DNA of 64,000 nucleotides, from the NCBI GenBank assembly GCA_963966185.1, contig CAWZYM010000139.1, positions 620,001 through 684,000 on the forward strand, written 5' to 3'. Both the position numbers and the translations under genes were made by a program. The notes below the pieces were generated by a model. That model did no database searches, was not told the origin of the DNA, and was given only the letters and a program-made list of their open reading frames with translations. Shown here one piece after another: positions 1-10,723 of this stretch. Position 1 is the first letter of the stretch, and each line of letters begins with the position of its first letter. This stretch comes from Rhabditoides inermis (Eukaryota; Nematoda; Chromadorea; Rhabditida; Rhabditidae).

Positions 1-282
1 TGCCCCAGTCTCCTCGCTACCAAGGGCAAGAGCACCATGTATTTTGAAACGTGAGCACACAACGGTCCTGTATCTTCGCAGGAGTTAAGCTTCAGATAGC
101 TACAACCGATCCTAGATCGGTCGTCGAATATGCACAGACAGAAAACATCGTTTTTCGTTACGAAAAAGCCCATTGTTTTTTTCATACATTTCGGGTTTTT
201 CAAAAAGTATAATTTGAATGCGAATAGAAGACCCAGTTGCAGTTGTGTATAACTCTCACAAGTGCTTGTAGATGAAAAAAAG
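1..282 (+). repeat. Partial satellite unit at the left edge
   Basis: This is the last 282 bases of a 328-bp unit of the left-hand type: GAAAACATCG followed by TTTTTCGTTACG, then TTTTTTTCATAC, and a tail reading GCTTGTAGATG. It begins at TGCCCCAG, just after the pyrimidine tract. It matches 5002-5283 closely (offset 5,001), so the array continues to the left of the window. Confidence 0.93.
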
Positions 283-613
283 TAATCGTTCATCTCTCTC
301 TTTCTCCCCCTCTCTCCCTCTCTTCTCTTGCCCCAGTCTCCTCGCTACCAAAGGCAAGAGCACCATGTATTTTGAAACGTGAGCACACAACGGTCCTGTA
401 TCTTTGCAGGAGTCAAGCTTCAGATAGCTACAACCGATCCTAGATCGGTCGTCGAATATGCACAGACAGAACACCTCGATCTACCTTTACGAAGAAGACC
501 ATTGTTTATTGTATTTCAGACATTTCGGGTTTTTCAAAAAGTATATTTTGAATGCGAATAGAAGACCCAGTTGCAGTTGTGTATAACTCTCACAAATGCT
601 TGTGAATGAAAAG
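283..613 (+). repeat. 331-bp unit of the left-hand D-like type, likely parent of the short unit
   Basis: This full-length unit carries CACCTCGATCTACC, GACCATTGTTTATTG, then TGTATTTCAGAC (510-521) and AAGTATATTTTGAATGCG. The short S units elsewhere read GAGCAC followed at once by TGTATTTCAGAC and TATATTTT, so they match this type rather than the D units further right, which have TATTTCAAAC and GAATGCAAATAG. Removing 387-509 (123 bp) from this unit would give the S structure. Sister units sit at 5284, 11051 and 12368. Confidence 0.75.
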
Positions 614-3224
614 TCATCGTTCATCTCTCTCTTTCTCCCCCTCTCTCCCTCTCTTCTCTTGCCCCAGTCTCCTCGCTACCAAGGGCAAGAGCACCATGTA
701 TTTTGAAACGTGAGCACACAACGGTCCTGTATCTTCGCAGGAGTTAAGCTTCAGATAGCTACAACCGATCCTAGATCGGTCGTCGAATATGCACAGACAG
801 AAAACATCGTTTTTCGTTACGAAAAAGCCCATTGTTTTTTTCATACATTTCGGGTTTTTCAAAAAGTATAATTTGAATGCGAATAGAAGACCCAGTTGCA
901 GTTGTGTATAACTCTCACAAGTGCTTGTAGATGAAAAAAAGTAATCGTTCATCTCTCTCTTTCTCCCCCTCTCTCCCTCTCTTCTCTTGCCCCAGTCTCC
1001 TCGCTACCAAGGGCGAGAGCACCATGCATTTTGAAACGTGAGCACACAACGGTCCTGTATCTTCGCAGGAGTCAAGTTTCAGATAGCTACAACCGATCCT
1101 AGATCGGTCGTCGAATATGCACAGACAGAACACCTCGATCTACCTTTACGAAAAAGCCCAATGTTTTTTTCAGACATTTCGGTTTTTCTAAAAAGTATAA
1201 TTTGAATGCGAATAGAAGATCCATTTGCAGTTGTGTATAACTCTCACAAGTGCTTGTGAATGAAAAGTTATCGTTTATCTCTCTCTTTCTCCCCCTCTCT
1301 ACCTCTCTTCTCTTGCCCCAGTCTCCTCGCTACCAAGGGCAAGAGCACCATGTATTTTGAAACGTGAGCACACAACGGTCCTGTATCTTCGCAGGAGTCA
1401 AGCTTCAGATAGCTACAACCGATCCTAGATCGGTCGTCGAATATGCACAGACAGAAAACATCGATTTTCGTTACGAAAAAGCCCATTGTTTTTCTCAGAC
1501 ATTTCGGGTTTTTCAAAATGTATAATTTGAATGCGAACAGAAGACCCAGTTGCAGTTGTGTATAATTCTCATAAGTGCTTTTGAATGAACAAGTTATCGT
1601 TCATCTCTCTCTTTCTCCCCTTCTCTCCCTCTCTTCTCTTGCCCCAGTCTCCTCGCTACCAAGGGCGAGAGCACCATGTATTTTGAAACGTGAGCACACA
1701 ACGGTCCTGTAACTTTGCAGGAGTCAAGCTTCAGATAGATACAACCGATCCTAGATTGGTCGTCGAATATGCACAGACAGAACACCTCGATTTACGTTAG
1801 GAAGAAGACCATTGTTTTTTTCAGACATTTCGGGTTTTTCTGAAAGTATAATTTGAATGCAAATAGAAGACCCAGTTGCAGTTGTGTCCAACTCTCACAA
1901 GTGCTTGTGAATGAAAAAGTTATCGTTTATCTCTCTCTTTCTCCCCCTCTCTACCTCTCTTCTCTTGCCCCAGTCTTCTCGCTACCAAGGGCAAGAGCAC
2001 CATGTATTTTGAAACGTGAGCACACAACGGTCCTGTATCTTCGCAGGAGTCAAGCTTCAGATAGCTACAACCGATCCTAGATCGGTCGTCGAATATGCAC
2101 AGACAGAAAACATCGTTTTTCGTTACGAAAAAGCCCATTGTTTTTTTCATACATTTCGGGTTTTTCAAAAAGTATAATTTGAATGCGAATAGAAGACCCA
2201 GTTGCAGTTGTGTATAACTCTCACAAGTGCTTGTAGATGAAAAAAGTAATCGTTCATCTCTCTCTTTCTCCCCCTCTCTCCCTCTCTTCTCTTGCCCCAG
2301 TCTCCTCGCTACCAAGGGCGAGAGCACCATGCATTTTGAAACGTGAGCACACAACGGTCCTGTATCTTCGCAGGAGTCAAGTTTCAGATAGCTACAACCG
2401 ATCCTAGATCGGTCGTCGAATATGCACAGACAGAACACCTCGATCTACCTTTACGAAAAAGCCCAATGTTTTTTTCAGACATTTCGGTTTTTCTAAAAAG
2501 TATAATTTGAATGCGAATAGAAGATCCAATTGCAGTTGTGTATAACTCTCACAAGTGCTTGTGAATGAAAAGTTATCGTTTATCTCTCTCTTTCTCCCCC
2601 TCTCTACCTCTCTTCTCTTGCCCCAGTCTCCTCGCTACCAAGGGCAAGAGCACCATGTATTTTGAAACGTGAGCACACAACGGTCCTGTATCTTCGCAGG
2701 AGTCAAGCTTCAGATAGCTACAACCGATCCTAGATCGGTCGTCGAATATGCACAGACAGAAAACATCGATTTTCGTTACGAAAAAGCCCATTGTTTTTCT
2801 CAGACATTTCGGGTTTTTCAAAATGTATAATTTGAATGCGAACAGAAGACCCAGTTGCAGTTGTGTATAATTCTCATAAGTGCTTTTGAATGAACAAGTT
2901 ATCGTTCATCTCTCTCTTTCTCCCCTTCTCTCCCTCTCTTCTCTTGCCCCAGTCTCCTCGCTATTAAGGGCGAGAGCACCATGTATTTTGAAACGTGAGC
3001 ACACAACGGTCCTGTAACTTTGCAGGAGTCAAGCTTCAGATAGATACAACTGATCCTAGATTGGTCGTCGAATATGCACAGACAGAACACCTCGATTTAC
3101 GTTAGGAAGAAGACCATTGTTTTTTTCAGACATTTCGGGTTTTTCTGAAAGTATAATTTGAATGCAAATAGAAGACCCAGTTGCAGTTGTGTCCAACTCT
3201 CACAAGTGCTTGTGAATGAAAAAG
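283..3224 (+). repeat. Left domain: four-unit higher-order repeat of about 1,305 bp
   Basis: Unit starts are 283, 614, 942, 1268, 1594, 1920, 2247, 2573 and 2899. After one 331-bp unit, a four-unit group repeats twice (614-1919 and 1920-3224). Its members are a unit with AAAACATCGTTTTTCG and CATACATTTC; a unit with ATGCATTTTG (942, 2247); a B unit (1268, 2573) with AAAACATCGATTTTCG and a GCGAACAGAAG tail; and a C unit (1594, 2899) with CACCTCGATTTACGTTAGG. The two copies differ by only a few bases by eye, such as CTACC against CTATT near 1658 and 2962. The GTAGATGAAAAAA tail is mostly confined to this domain, its copy at 5.2-6.0 kb and a patch near 12.7 kb. Confidence 0.88.
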
Positions 3225-4955
3225 TTATCGTTTATCTCTCTCTTTCTCCCCCTCTCTCCCTCTCTTCTCTTGCCCCAGTCTCCTCGCTACCAAGGGCGAG
3301 AGCACCATGTATTTTGAAACGTGAGCACTGTATTTCAGACTTTTCGGGTTTTTCAAAAAGTATATTTTGAATGCGAATAGAAGACCCAGTTGCAGTTGTG
3401 TATAACTCTCACAAGTGCTTGTGAATGAAAAGTTATCGTTCATCTCTCTCTTTCTCCCCCTCTCTCCCTCTCTTCTCTTGCCCCAGTCTCCTCGCTACCA
3501 AGGGCGAGAGCACCATGTAATTTGAAACGTGAGCACACAACGGTCCTGTATCTTCGCAGGAGTCAAGCTTCAGATAGCTACAACCGATCCTAGATCTGTC
3601 GTCGAATATGCACAGACAGAACTCATCGATTTTCGTTACGAAAAAGCCGATTGTTTTTTTCAGACATTTCGGGTTTTTCAAAAAGTATAATTTGAATGCG
3701 AATAGAAGACCCAATTGCAGTTGTGTATAACACTCACACTTGTTCGTGAATGAAAAAAATATCGTTCATCTCTCTCTGTCTCCCCCTCTCTCCCTCTCTT
3801 CCCTTGCCCCAGTCTCCTCGCTACCAAGGGCGAGAGCACCATGTATTTTGAAACGTGAGCACTGTATTTCAGACTTTTCGGGTTTTTCAAAAAGTATATT
3901 TTGAATGCGAATAGAAGACCCAGTTGCAGTTGTGTATAACTCTCACAAGTGCTTTTGAATGAAAAAGTTATCGTTTATCTCTCTCTTTCTCCCCCTCTCT
4001 ACCTCTCTTCTCTTGCCCCAGTCTCCTCGCTACCAAGGGCAAGAGCACCATGTATTTTGAAACGTGAGCACACAACGGTCCTGTATCTTCGCAGGAGTCA
4101 AGCTTCAGATAGCTACAACCGATCCTAGATCGGTCGTCGAATATGCACAGACAGAAAACATCGATTTTCGTTACGAAAAAGCCCATTGTTTTTCTCAGAC
4201 ATTTCGGGTTTTTCAAAATGTATAATTTGAATGCGAACAGAAGACCCAGTTGCAGTTGTGTATAATTCTCATAAGTGCTTTTGAATGAACAAGTTATCGT
4301 TCATCTCTCTCTTTCTCCTCTTCTCTCCCTCTCTTCTCTTGCCCCAGTCTCCTCGCTACCAAGGGCGAGAGCACCATGTATTTTGAAACGTGAGCACACA
4401 ACGGTCCTGTATCTTTGCAGGAGTCAAGCTTCAGATAGATACAACCGATCCTAGATTGGTCGTCGAATATGCACAGACAGAACACCTCGATCTACCTTTA
4501 CAAAGAAGACCATTGTTTATTGTATTTCAAACATTTCGGGTTTTTCAAAAAGTATATTTTGAATGCGAATAGAAGGCCCAGTGGCAGTTGTGTATAGTTC
4601 TCACAAGTGCTTGTGAATGAAAAGTTATCGTTCATCTCTCTCTTTCTCCCCCTCTCTCCCTCTCTTCTCTTGCCCCAGTCTCCTCGCTACCAAAGGCAAG
4701 AGCACCATGTATTTTGAAACGTGAGCACACAACGGTTCTGTATCTTTGCAGGAGTCAAGCTTCAGATAGCTACAACCGATCCTAGATCGGTCGTCGAATA
4801 TGCACAGACAGAACACCTCGATCTACCTTTACGAAGAAGACCATTGTTTATTGTATTTCAAACATTTCGGGTTTTTCAAAAAGTATATTTTGAATGCGAA
4901 TAGAAGGCCCAGTGGCAGTTGTGTATAGTTCTCACAAGTGCTTGTGAATGAAAAG
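3225..4955 (+). repeat. Transition block: S-F-S-B plus two D-like units
   Basis: Unit starts are 3225 (S, 208 bp), 3433 (F), 3760 (S), 3968 (B), 4294 (C front fused to a D-like back) and 4625 (D-like). The F unit carries private variants TAGATCTGTCG (3591-3601, creating a BglII site) and AAAGCCGATTG, both seen again only at about 7736 and 7787. The units at 4294 and 4625 share the tail GAAGGCCCAGTGGCAG, which occurs nowhere else that I noticed. Confidence 0.85.
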
Positions 4956-6919
4956 TCATCGTTCATCTCTCTCTTTCTCCCCCTCTCTCCCTCTCTTCTC
5001 TTGCCCCAGTCTCCTCGCTACCAAGGGCAAGAGCACCATGTATTTTGAAACGTGAGCACACAACGGTCCTGTATCTTCGCAGGAGTTAAGCTTCAGATAG
5101 CTACAACCGATCCTAGATCGGTCGTCGAATATGCACAGACAGAAAACATCGTTTTTCGTTACGAAAAAGCCCATTGTTTTTTTCATACATTTCGGGTTTT
5201 TCAAAAAGTATAAATTGAATGCGAATAGAAGACCTAGTTGCAGTTGTGTATAACTCTCACAAGTGCTTGTAGATGAAAAAAAGTAATCGTTCATCTCTCT
5301 CTTTCTCCCCCTCTCTCCCTCTCTTCTCTTGCCCCAGTCTCCTCGCTACCAAAGGCAAGAGCACCATGTATTTTGAAACGTGAGCACACAACGGTCCTGT
5401 ATCTTTGCAGGAGTCAAGCTTCAGATAGCTACAACCGATCCTAGATCGGTCGTCGAATATGCACAGACAGAACACCTCGATCTACCTTTACGAAGAAGAC
5501 CATTGTTTATTGTATTTCAGACATTTCGGGTTTTTCAAAAAGTATATTTTGAATGCGAATAGAAGACCCAGTTGCAGTTGTGTATAACTCTCACAAATGC
5601 TTGTGAATGAAAAGTCATCGTTCATCTCTCTCTTTCTCCCCCTCTCTCCCTCTCTTCTCTTGCCCCAGTCTCCTCGCTACCAAGGGCAAGAGCACCATGT
5701 ATTTTGAAACGTGAGCACACAACGGTCCTGTATCTTCGCAGGAGTTAAGCTTCAGATAGCTACAACCGATCCTAGATCGGTCGTCGAATATGCACAGACA
5801 GAAAACATCGTTTTTCGTTACGAAAAAGCCCATTGTTTTTTCATACATTTCGGGTTTTTCAAAAAGTATAATTTGAATGCGAATAGAAGACCCAGTTGCA
5901 GTTGTGTATAACTCTCACAAGTGCTTGTAGATGAAAAAAAGTAATCGTTCATCTCTCTCTTTCTCCCCCTCTCTCCCTCTCTTCTCTTGCCCCAGTCTCC
6001 TCGCTACCAAGGGCGAGAGCACCATGCATTTTGAAACGTGAGCACACAACGGTCCTGTATCTTCGCAGGAGTCAAGTTTCAGATAGCTACAACCGATCCT
6101 AGATCGGTCGTCGAATATGCACAGACAGAACACCTCGATCTACCTTTACGAAAAAGCCCAATGTTTTTTTCAGACATTTCGGTTTTTCTAAAAAGTATAA
6201 TTTGAATGCGAATAGAAGATCCAATTGCAGTTGTGTATAACTCTCACAAGTGCTTGTGAATGAAAAGTTATCGTTTATCTCTCTCTTTCTCCCCCTCTCT
6301 ACCTCTCTTCTCTTGCCCCAGTCTCCTCGCTACCAAGGGCAAGAGCACCATGTATTTTGAAACGTGAGCACACAACGGTCCTGTATCTTCGCAGGAGTCA
6401 AGCTTCAGATAGCTACAACCGATCCTAGATCGGTCGTCGAATATGCACAGACAGAAAACATCGATTTTCGTTACGAAAAAGCCCATTGTTTTTCTCAGAC
6501 ATTTCGGGTTTTTCAAAATGTATAATTTGAATGCGAACAGAAGACCCAGTTGCAGTTGTGTATAATTCTCATAAGTGCTTTTGAATGAACAAGTTATCGT
6601 TCATCTCTCTCTTTCTCCCCTTCTCTCCCTCTCTTCTCTTGCCCCAGTCTCCTCGCTATTAAGGGCGAGAGCACCATGTATTTTGAAACGTGAGCACACA
6701 ACGGTCCTGTAACTTTGCAGGAGTCAAGCTTCAGATAGATACAACCGATCCTAGATTGGTCGTCGAATATGCACAGACAGAACACCTCGATTTACGTTAG
6801 GAAGAAGACCATTGTTTTTTTCAGACATTTCGGGTTTTTCTGAAAGTATAATTTGAATGCAAATAGAAGACCCAGTTGCAGTTGTGTCCAACTCTCACAA
6901 GTGCTTGTGAATGAAAAAG
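4956..6919 (+). repeat. Second copy of the left domain
   Basis: Unit starts are 4956, 5284, 5615, 5942, 6268 and 6594. The order and private variants of 1-1919 are reproduced at an offset of 5,001, falling to 5,000 after a one-base poly(T) change near 5840. The unit at 6594 has CGCTATTAAGG like the unit at 2899, not CGCTACC as at 1594. The copy is therefore a mosaic of the two four-unit groups of the left domain. Confidence 0.85.
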
Positions 6920-8763
6920 TTATCGTTTATCTCTCTCTTTCTCCCCCTCTCTACCTCTCTTCTCTTGCCCCAGTCTTCTCGCTACCAAGGGCAAGAGCAC
7001 CATGTATTTTGAAACGTGAGCACACAACGGTCCTGTATCTTTGCAGGAGTCAAGCTTCAGATAGCTACAACCGATCCTAGATCCGTCGTCGAATATGCAC
7101 AGACAGAACTCATCGATTTTCGTTACGAAAAAGCCCAATGTTTTTTTCAGACAGTTCGGGTTTTTCAAAAGGATACTTTGATTGCGAATAGAAGACTCAA
7201 TCGCAGTTGTGTATAACTCTCACAAGTGCTTGTGAATGAAAAAGTTATCGTTCATCTCTCTCTTTCTCCCCTTCTCTCCCTCTCTTCCGTTGCCCCAGTC
7301 TCCTCGCTACCAAGGGCGAGAGCACCATGTATTTTGAAACGTGAGCACACAACGGTCCTGTATCTTTGCAGGAGTCAAACTTCAGATAGCTACAACTGAT
7401 CCTAGTTCGGTCGTAGAATATGCACAGACAGAACACCTCGATCTACCTTTACGAAGAAGACCATTGTTTATTGTATTTCAAACATTTCGGGTTTTTCAAA
7501 AAGTATATTTTGAATGCAAATAGAAGACCCAGTTGCAGTTGTGTATAACTCTCACAAATGCTTGTGAATGAAAAGTTATCGTTCATCTCTCTCTTTCTCC
7601 CCCTCTCTCCCTCTCTTCTCTTGCCCCAGTCTCCTCGCTACCAAGGGCGAGAGCACCATGTAATTTGAAACGTGAGCACACAACGGTCCTGTATCTTCGC
7701 AGGAGTCAAGCTTCAGATAGCTACAACCGATCCTAGATCTGTCGTCGAATATGCACAGACAGAACTCATCGATTTTCGTTACGAAAAAGCCGATTGTTTT
7801 TTTTCAGACATTTCGGGTTTTTCAAAAAGTATAATTTGAATGCGAATAGAAGACCCAATTGCAGTTGTGTATAACACTCACACTTGTTCGTGAATGAAAA
7901 AAATATCGTTCATCTCTCTCTGTCTCCCCCTCTCTCCCTCTCTTCCCTTGCCCCAGTCTCCTCGCTACCAAGGGCGAGAGCACCATGTATTTTGAAACGT
8001 GAGCACTGTATTTCAGACTTTTCGGGTTTTTCAAAAAGTATATTTTGAATGCGAATAGAAGACCCAGTTGCAGTTGTGTATAACTCTCACAAGTGCTTTT
8101 GAATGAAAAAGTTATCGTTTATCTCTCTCTTTCTCCCCCTCTCTACCTCTCTTCTCTTGCCCCAGTCTCCTCGCTACCAAGGGCAAGAGCACCATGTATT
8201 TTGAAACGTGAGCACACAACGGTCCTGTATCTTCGCAGGAGTCAAGCTTCAGATAGCTACAACCGATCCTAGATCGGTCGTCGAATATGCACAGACAGAA
8301 AACATCGATTTTCGTTACGAAAAAGCCCATTGTTTTTCTCAGACATTTCGGGTTTTTCAAAATGTATAATTTGAATGCGAACAGAAGACCCAGTTGCAGT
8401 TGTGTATAATTCTCATAAGTGCTTTTGAATGAACAAGTTATCGTTCATCTCTCTCTTTCTCCTCTTCTCTCCCTCTCTTCTCTTGCCCCAGTCTCCTCGC
8501 TACCAAGGGCGAGAGCACCATGTATTTTGAAACGTGAGCACACAACGGTCCTGTATCTTTGCAGGAGTCAAGCTTCAGATAGATACAACCGATCCTAGAT
8601 TGGTCGTCGAATATGCACAGACAGAACACCTCGATTTACGTTAGGAAGAAGCCCATTGTTTTTTTCAGACATTTCGGGTTTTTCTGAAAGTATAATTTGA
8701 ATGCAAATAGAAGACCCAGTTGCAGTTGTGTCCAACTCTCACAAGTGCTTGTGAATGAAAAAG
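6920..8763 (+). repeat. Six-unit version of the higher-order repeat lacking E (A-D-F-S-B-C)
   Basis: Unit starts are 6920 (A), 7245 (D), 7576 (F), 7904 (S), 8112 (B) and 8438 (C). This is the first appearance from the left of the ordered seven-unit repeat, with E missing. About 7576-8630 repeats 3433-4486 at an offset of about 4,144, including the shared TAGATCTGTCG and AAAGCCGATTG variants. Confidence 0.88.
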
Positions 8764-9414
8764 TTATCGTTTATCTCTCTCTTTCTCCCCCTCTCTACCT
8801 CTCTTCTCTTGCCCCAGTCTTCTCGCTACCAAGGGCAAGAGCACCATGTATTTTGAAACGTGAGCACACAACGGTCCTGTATCTTTGCAAGAGTCAAGCT
8901 TCAGATAGCTACAACCGATCCTAAATCGGTCGTCGAATATGCACAGACAGAACTCATCGATTTTCGTTACGAAAAAGCCCAATGTTTTTTTCAGACAGTT
9001 CGGGTTTTTCAAAAGGATACTTTGATTGCGAATAGAAGACTCAATCGCAGTTGTGTATAACTCTCACAAGTGCTTGTGAATGAAAAAGTTATCGTTCATC
9101 TCTCTCTTTCTCCCCTTCTCTCCCTCTCTTCTCTTGCCCCAGTCTCCTCGCTACCAAGGGCAAGAGCACCATGTATTTTGAAACGTGAGCACACAACGGT
9201 CCTGTATCTTTGCAGGAGTCAAGCTTCAGATAGCTACAACCGATCCTAGATCGGTCGTCGAATATGCACAGACAGAAAACATCGATTTTCGTTACGAAAA
9301 AGCCCATTGTTTTTCTCAGACATTTCGGGTTTTTCAAAATGTATAATTTGAATGCGAACAGAAGACCCAGTTGCAGTTGTGTATGATTCTCATAAGTGCT
9401 TTTGAATGAACAAG

Positions 9415-9740
9415 TTATCGTTCATCTCTCTCTTTCTCCCCTTCTCTCCCTCTCTTCTCTTGCCCCAGTCTCCTCGCTACCAAGGGCGAGAGCACCATGT
9501 ATTTTGAAACGTGAGCACACAACGGTCCTGTAACTTTGCAGGAGTCAAGCTTCAGATAGATACAACCGATCCTAGATTGGTCGTCGAATATGCACAGACA
9601 GAACACCTCGATTTACGTTAGGAAGAAGACCATTGTTTTTTTCAGACATTTCGGGTTTTTCTGAAAGTATAATTTGAATGCAAATAGAAGACCCAGTTGC
9701 AGTTGTGTCCAACTCTCACAAGTGCTTGTGAATGAAAAAG
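9415..9740 (+). repeat. Reference satellite unit (type C, 326 bp) with mapped anatomy
   Basis: This unit is used to describe the internal layout. A 37-nt pure pyrimidine tract lies at 9425-9461, followed by G, CCCC and AG (9467-9468). Next comes a 42-nt segment (9469-9510) containing CACCATG (ATG at 9497), then GTGAGC (9511-9516). A HindIII site AAGCTT is at 9547-9552. The 17-bp inverted repeat at 9565-9581 is imperfect here (GATTGGT arm). A poly(T) of seven bases comes before CAGACATTTCGGG, followed by the A/T-rich TGAAAGTATAATTTGAATG. Hand count gives 142 G+C in 326 and 11 CpG. Confidence 0.9.
9425..9468 (+). other. Polypyrimidine tract ending in CAG (one example of about 200)
   Basis: The + strand is pyrimidine only for 37 nt, then GCCCCAG. 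In A and B units, and in some others, one A interrupts the tract (CTCTACCTC). The complementary strand is therefore a purine run. It contains the mirror-symmetric TCTCTCCCTCTCT in the common version of the tract. It resembles a 3' splice acceptor and could also take a triplex form, but neither is shown by sequence alone. Confidence 0.6.
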
Positions 9741-10065
9741 TTATCGTTTATCTCTCTCTTTCTCCCCCTCTCTACCTCTCTTCTCTTGCCCCAGTCTTCT
9801 CGCTACCAAGGGCAAGAGCACCATGTATTTTGAAACGTGAGCACACAACGGTCCTGTATCTTTGCAGGAGTCAAGCTTCAGATAGCTACAACCGATCCTA
9901 GATCGGTCGTCGAATATGCACAGACAGAACTCATCGATTTTCGTTACGAAAAAGCCCAATGTTTTTTTCAGACAGTTCGGGTTTTTCAAAAGGATACTTT
10001 GATTGCGAATAGAAGACTCAATCGCAGTTGTGTATAACTCTCACAAGTGCTTGTGAATGAAAAAG
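9741..10065 (+). repeat. Reference type A unit with three short inverted repeats
   Basis: Type A is recognised by AGTCTTCTCG, AACTCATCG, CCCAATG, CAGACAGTTCGGG, AAAGGATACTTTGATTGCG and GACTCAATCGCAG. Three inverted repeats can be read in it. The first is ACCGATC-CTA-GATCGGT at 9891-9907, with 7-bp arms. The second is TTTTCGT-T-ACGAAAA at 9938-9952, with 7-bp arms. The third is CACAAG-TG-CTTGTG at 10042-10055, with 6-bp arms. The first is kept in most full-length units but weakened in C (GATTGGT) and D (GTTCGGT). Confidence 0.85.
9891..9907. other. 17-bp inverted repeat typical of most full-length units
   Basis: ACCGATC and GATCGGT are exact reverse complements separated by CTA. It could form a small hairpin or a dyad protein-binding site. 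It is removed by the deletion in every S unit. No known binding protein is assigned. Confidence 0.6.
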
Positions 10066-10723
10066 TTATCGTTCATCTCTCTCTTTCTCCCCTTCTCTCC
10101 CTCTCTTCCGTTGCCCCAGTCTCCTCGCTACCAAGGGCGAGAGCACCATGTATTTTGAAACGTGAGCACACAACGGTCCTGTATCTTTGCAGGAGTCAAA
10201 CTTCAGATAGCTACAACCGATCCTAGTTCGGTCGTAGAATATGCACAGACAGAACACCTCGATCTACCTTTACGAAGAAGACCATTGTTTATTGTATTTC
10301 AAACATTTCGGGTTTTTCAAAAAGTATATTTTGAATGCAAATAGAAGACCCAGTTGCAGTTGTGTATAACTCTCACAAATGCTTGTGAATGAAAAGTTAT
10401 CGTTCATCTCTCTCTTTCTCCCCCTCTCTCCCTCTCTTCTCTTGCCCCAGTCTCCTCGCTACCAAGGGCGAGAGCACCATGTATTTTGAAACGTGAGAAC
10501 ACAACGGTCCTGTATCTTTGCAGGAGTCAAGCTTCAAATAGCTACAACCGATCCTAGATCGGTCGTCGAATATGCACAGACAGAACACCTCGATCTACCT
10601 TTACGAAAAAGCCCAATGTTTTTTTCAGACATTTCGGTTTTTCTAAAAAGTATAATTTGAATGCGAATAGAAGATTCAATTGCAAATGTGTATAACTCTC
10701 ACAAGTGCTTGTGAATGAAAAAG

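Larger units (their letters stand above)
8764..10723 (+). repeat. A-B-C-A-D-E segment, first of three related copies
   Basis: Unit starts are 8764 (A), 9089 (B), 9415 (C), 9741 (A), 10066 (D) and 10397 (E). With the units at 8112 and 8438 it makes a B-C-A group of about 977 bp twice in a row. The run recurs at 13033-14993 (offset 4,269), and its A-B-C-A-D part at 34347-35978. All three share the rare TTTGCAAGAG in place of TTTGCAGGAG in the first A unit (about 8883, 13152 and 34467). Confidence 0.88.

Noticed and set aside
1853..2080. Plus-strand open frames of 60-105 codons in many units
   Set aside because: These read through the pyrimidine tract (LSLSPPLSLSSL) and have the same origin as the minus-strand frames. 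There are no domains, no codon-position pattern and no conserved start across unit types.
1920..2438. Minus-strand open frames of 63-172 codons recurring in nearly every unit (beginning MFCLCIF)
   Set aside because: They recur only because the unit recurs. Frames end at the conserved TTA of TTATCG and run longer only where that stop is mutated and the unit length is a multiple of three. The purine-rich tract gives a low-complexity charged end (REGEKERDER). Unit lengths of 325, 326, 331 and 208 do not keep frame. Not annotated as CDS.
9425..9516. Trans-splicing acceptors as in trypanosomatid gene arrays
   Set aside because: A pyrimidine tract with AG would fit, but no open frame of protein length follows any of them.
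9630..9637. Telomere-like TTAGG in type C units (ACGTTAGGAAG)
   Set aside because: It occurs once per C unit and is never tandem, so it is a chance match.
9650..9662. Possible CENP-B box around CATTTCGGG or TTTTCGTTACGAAAA
   Set aside because: The essential pattern TTCG-N4-A-N2-CGGG is not met on either strand at either place.
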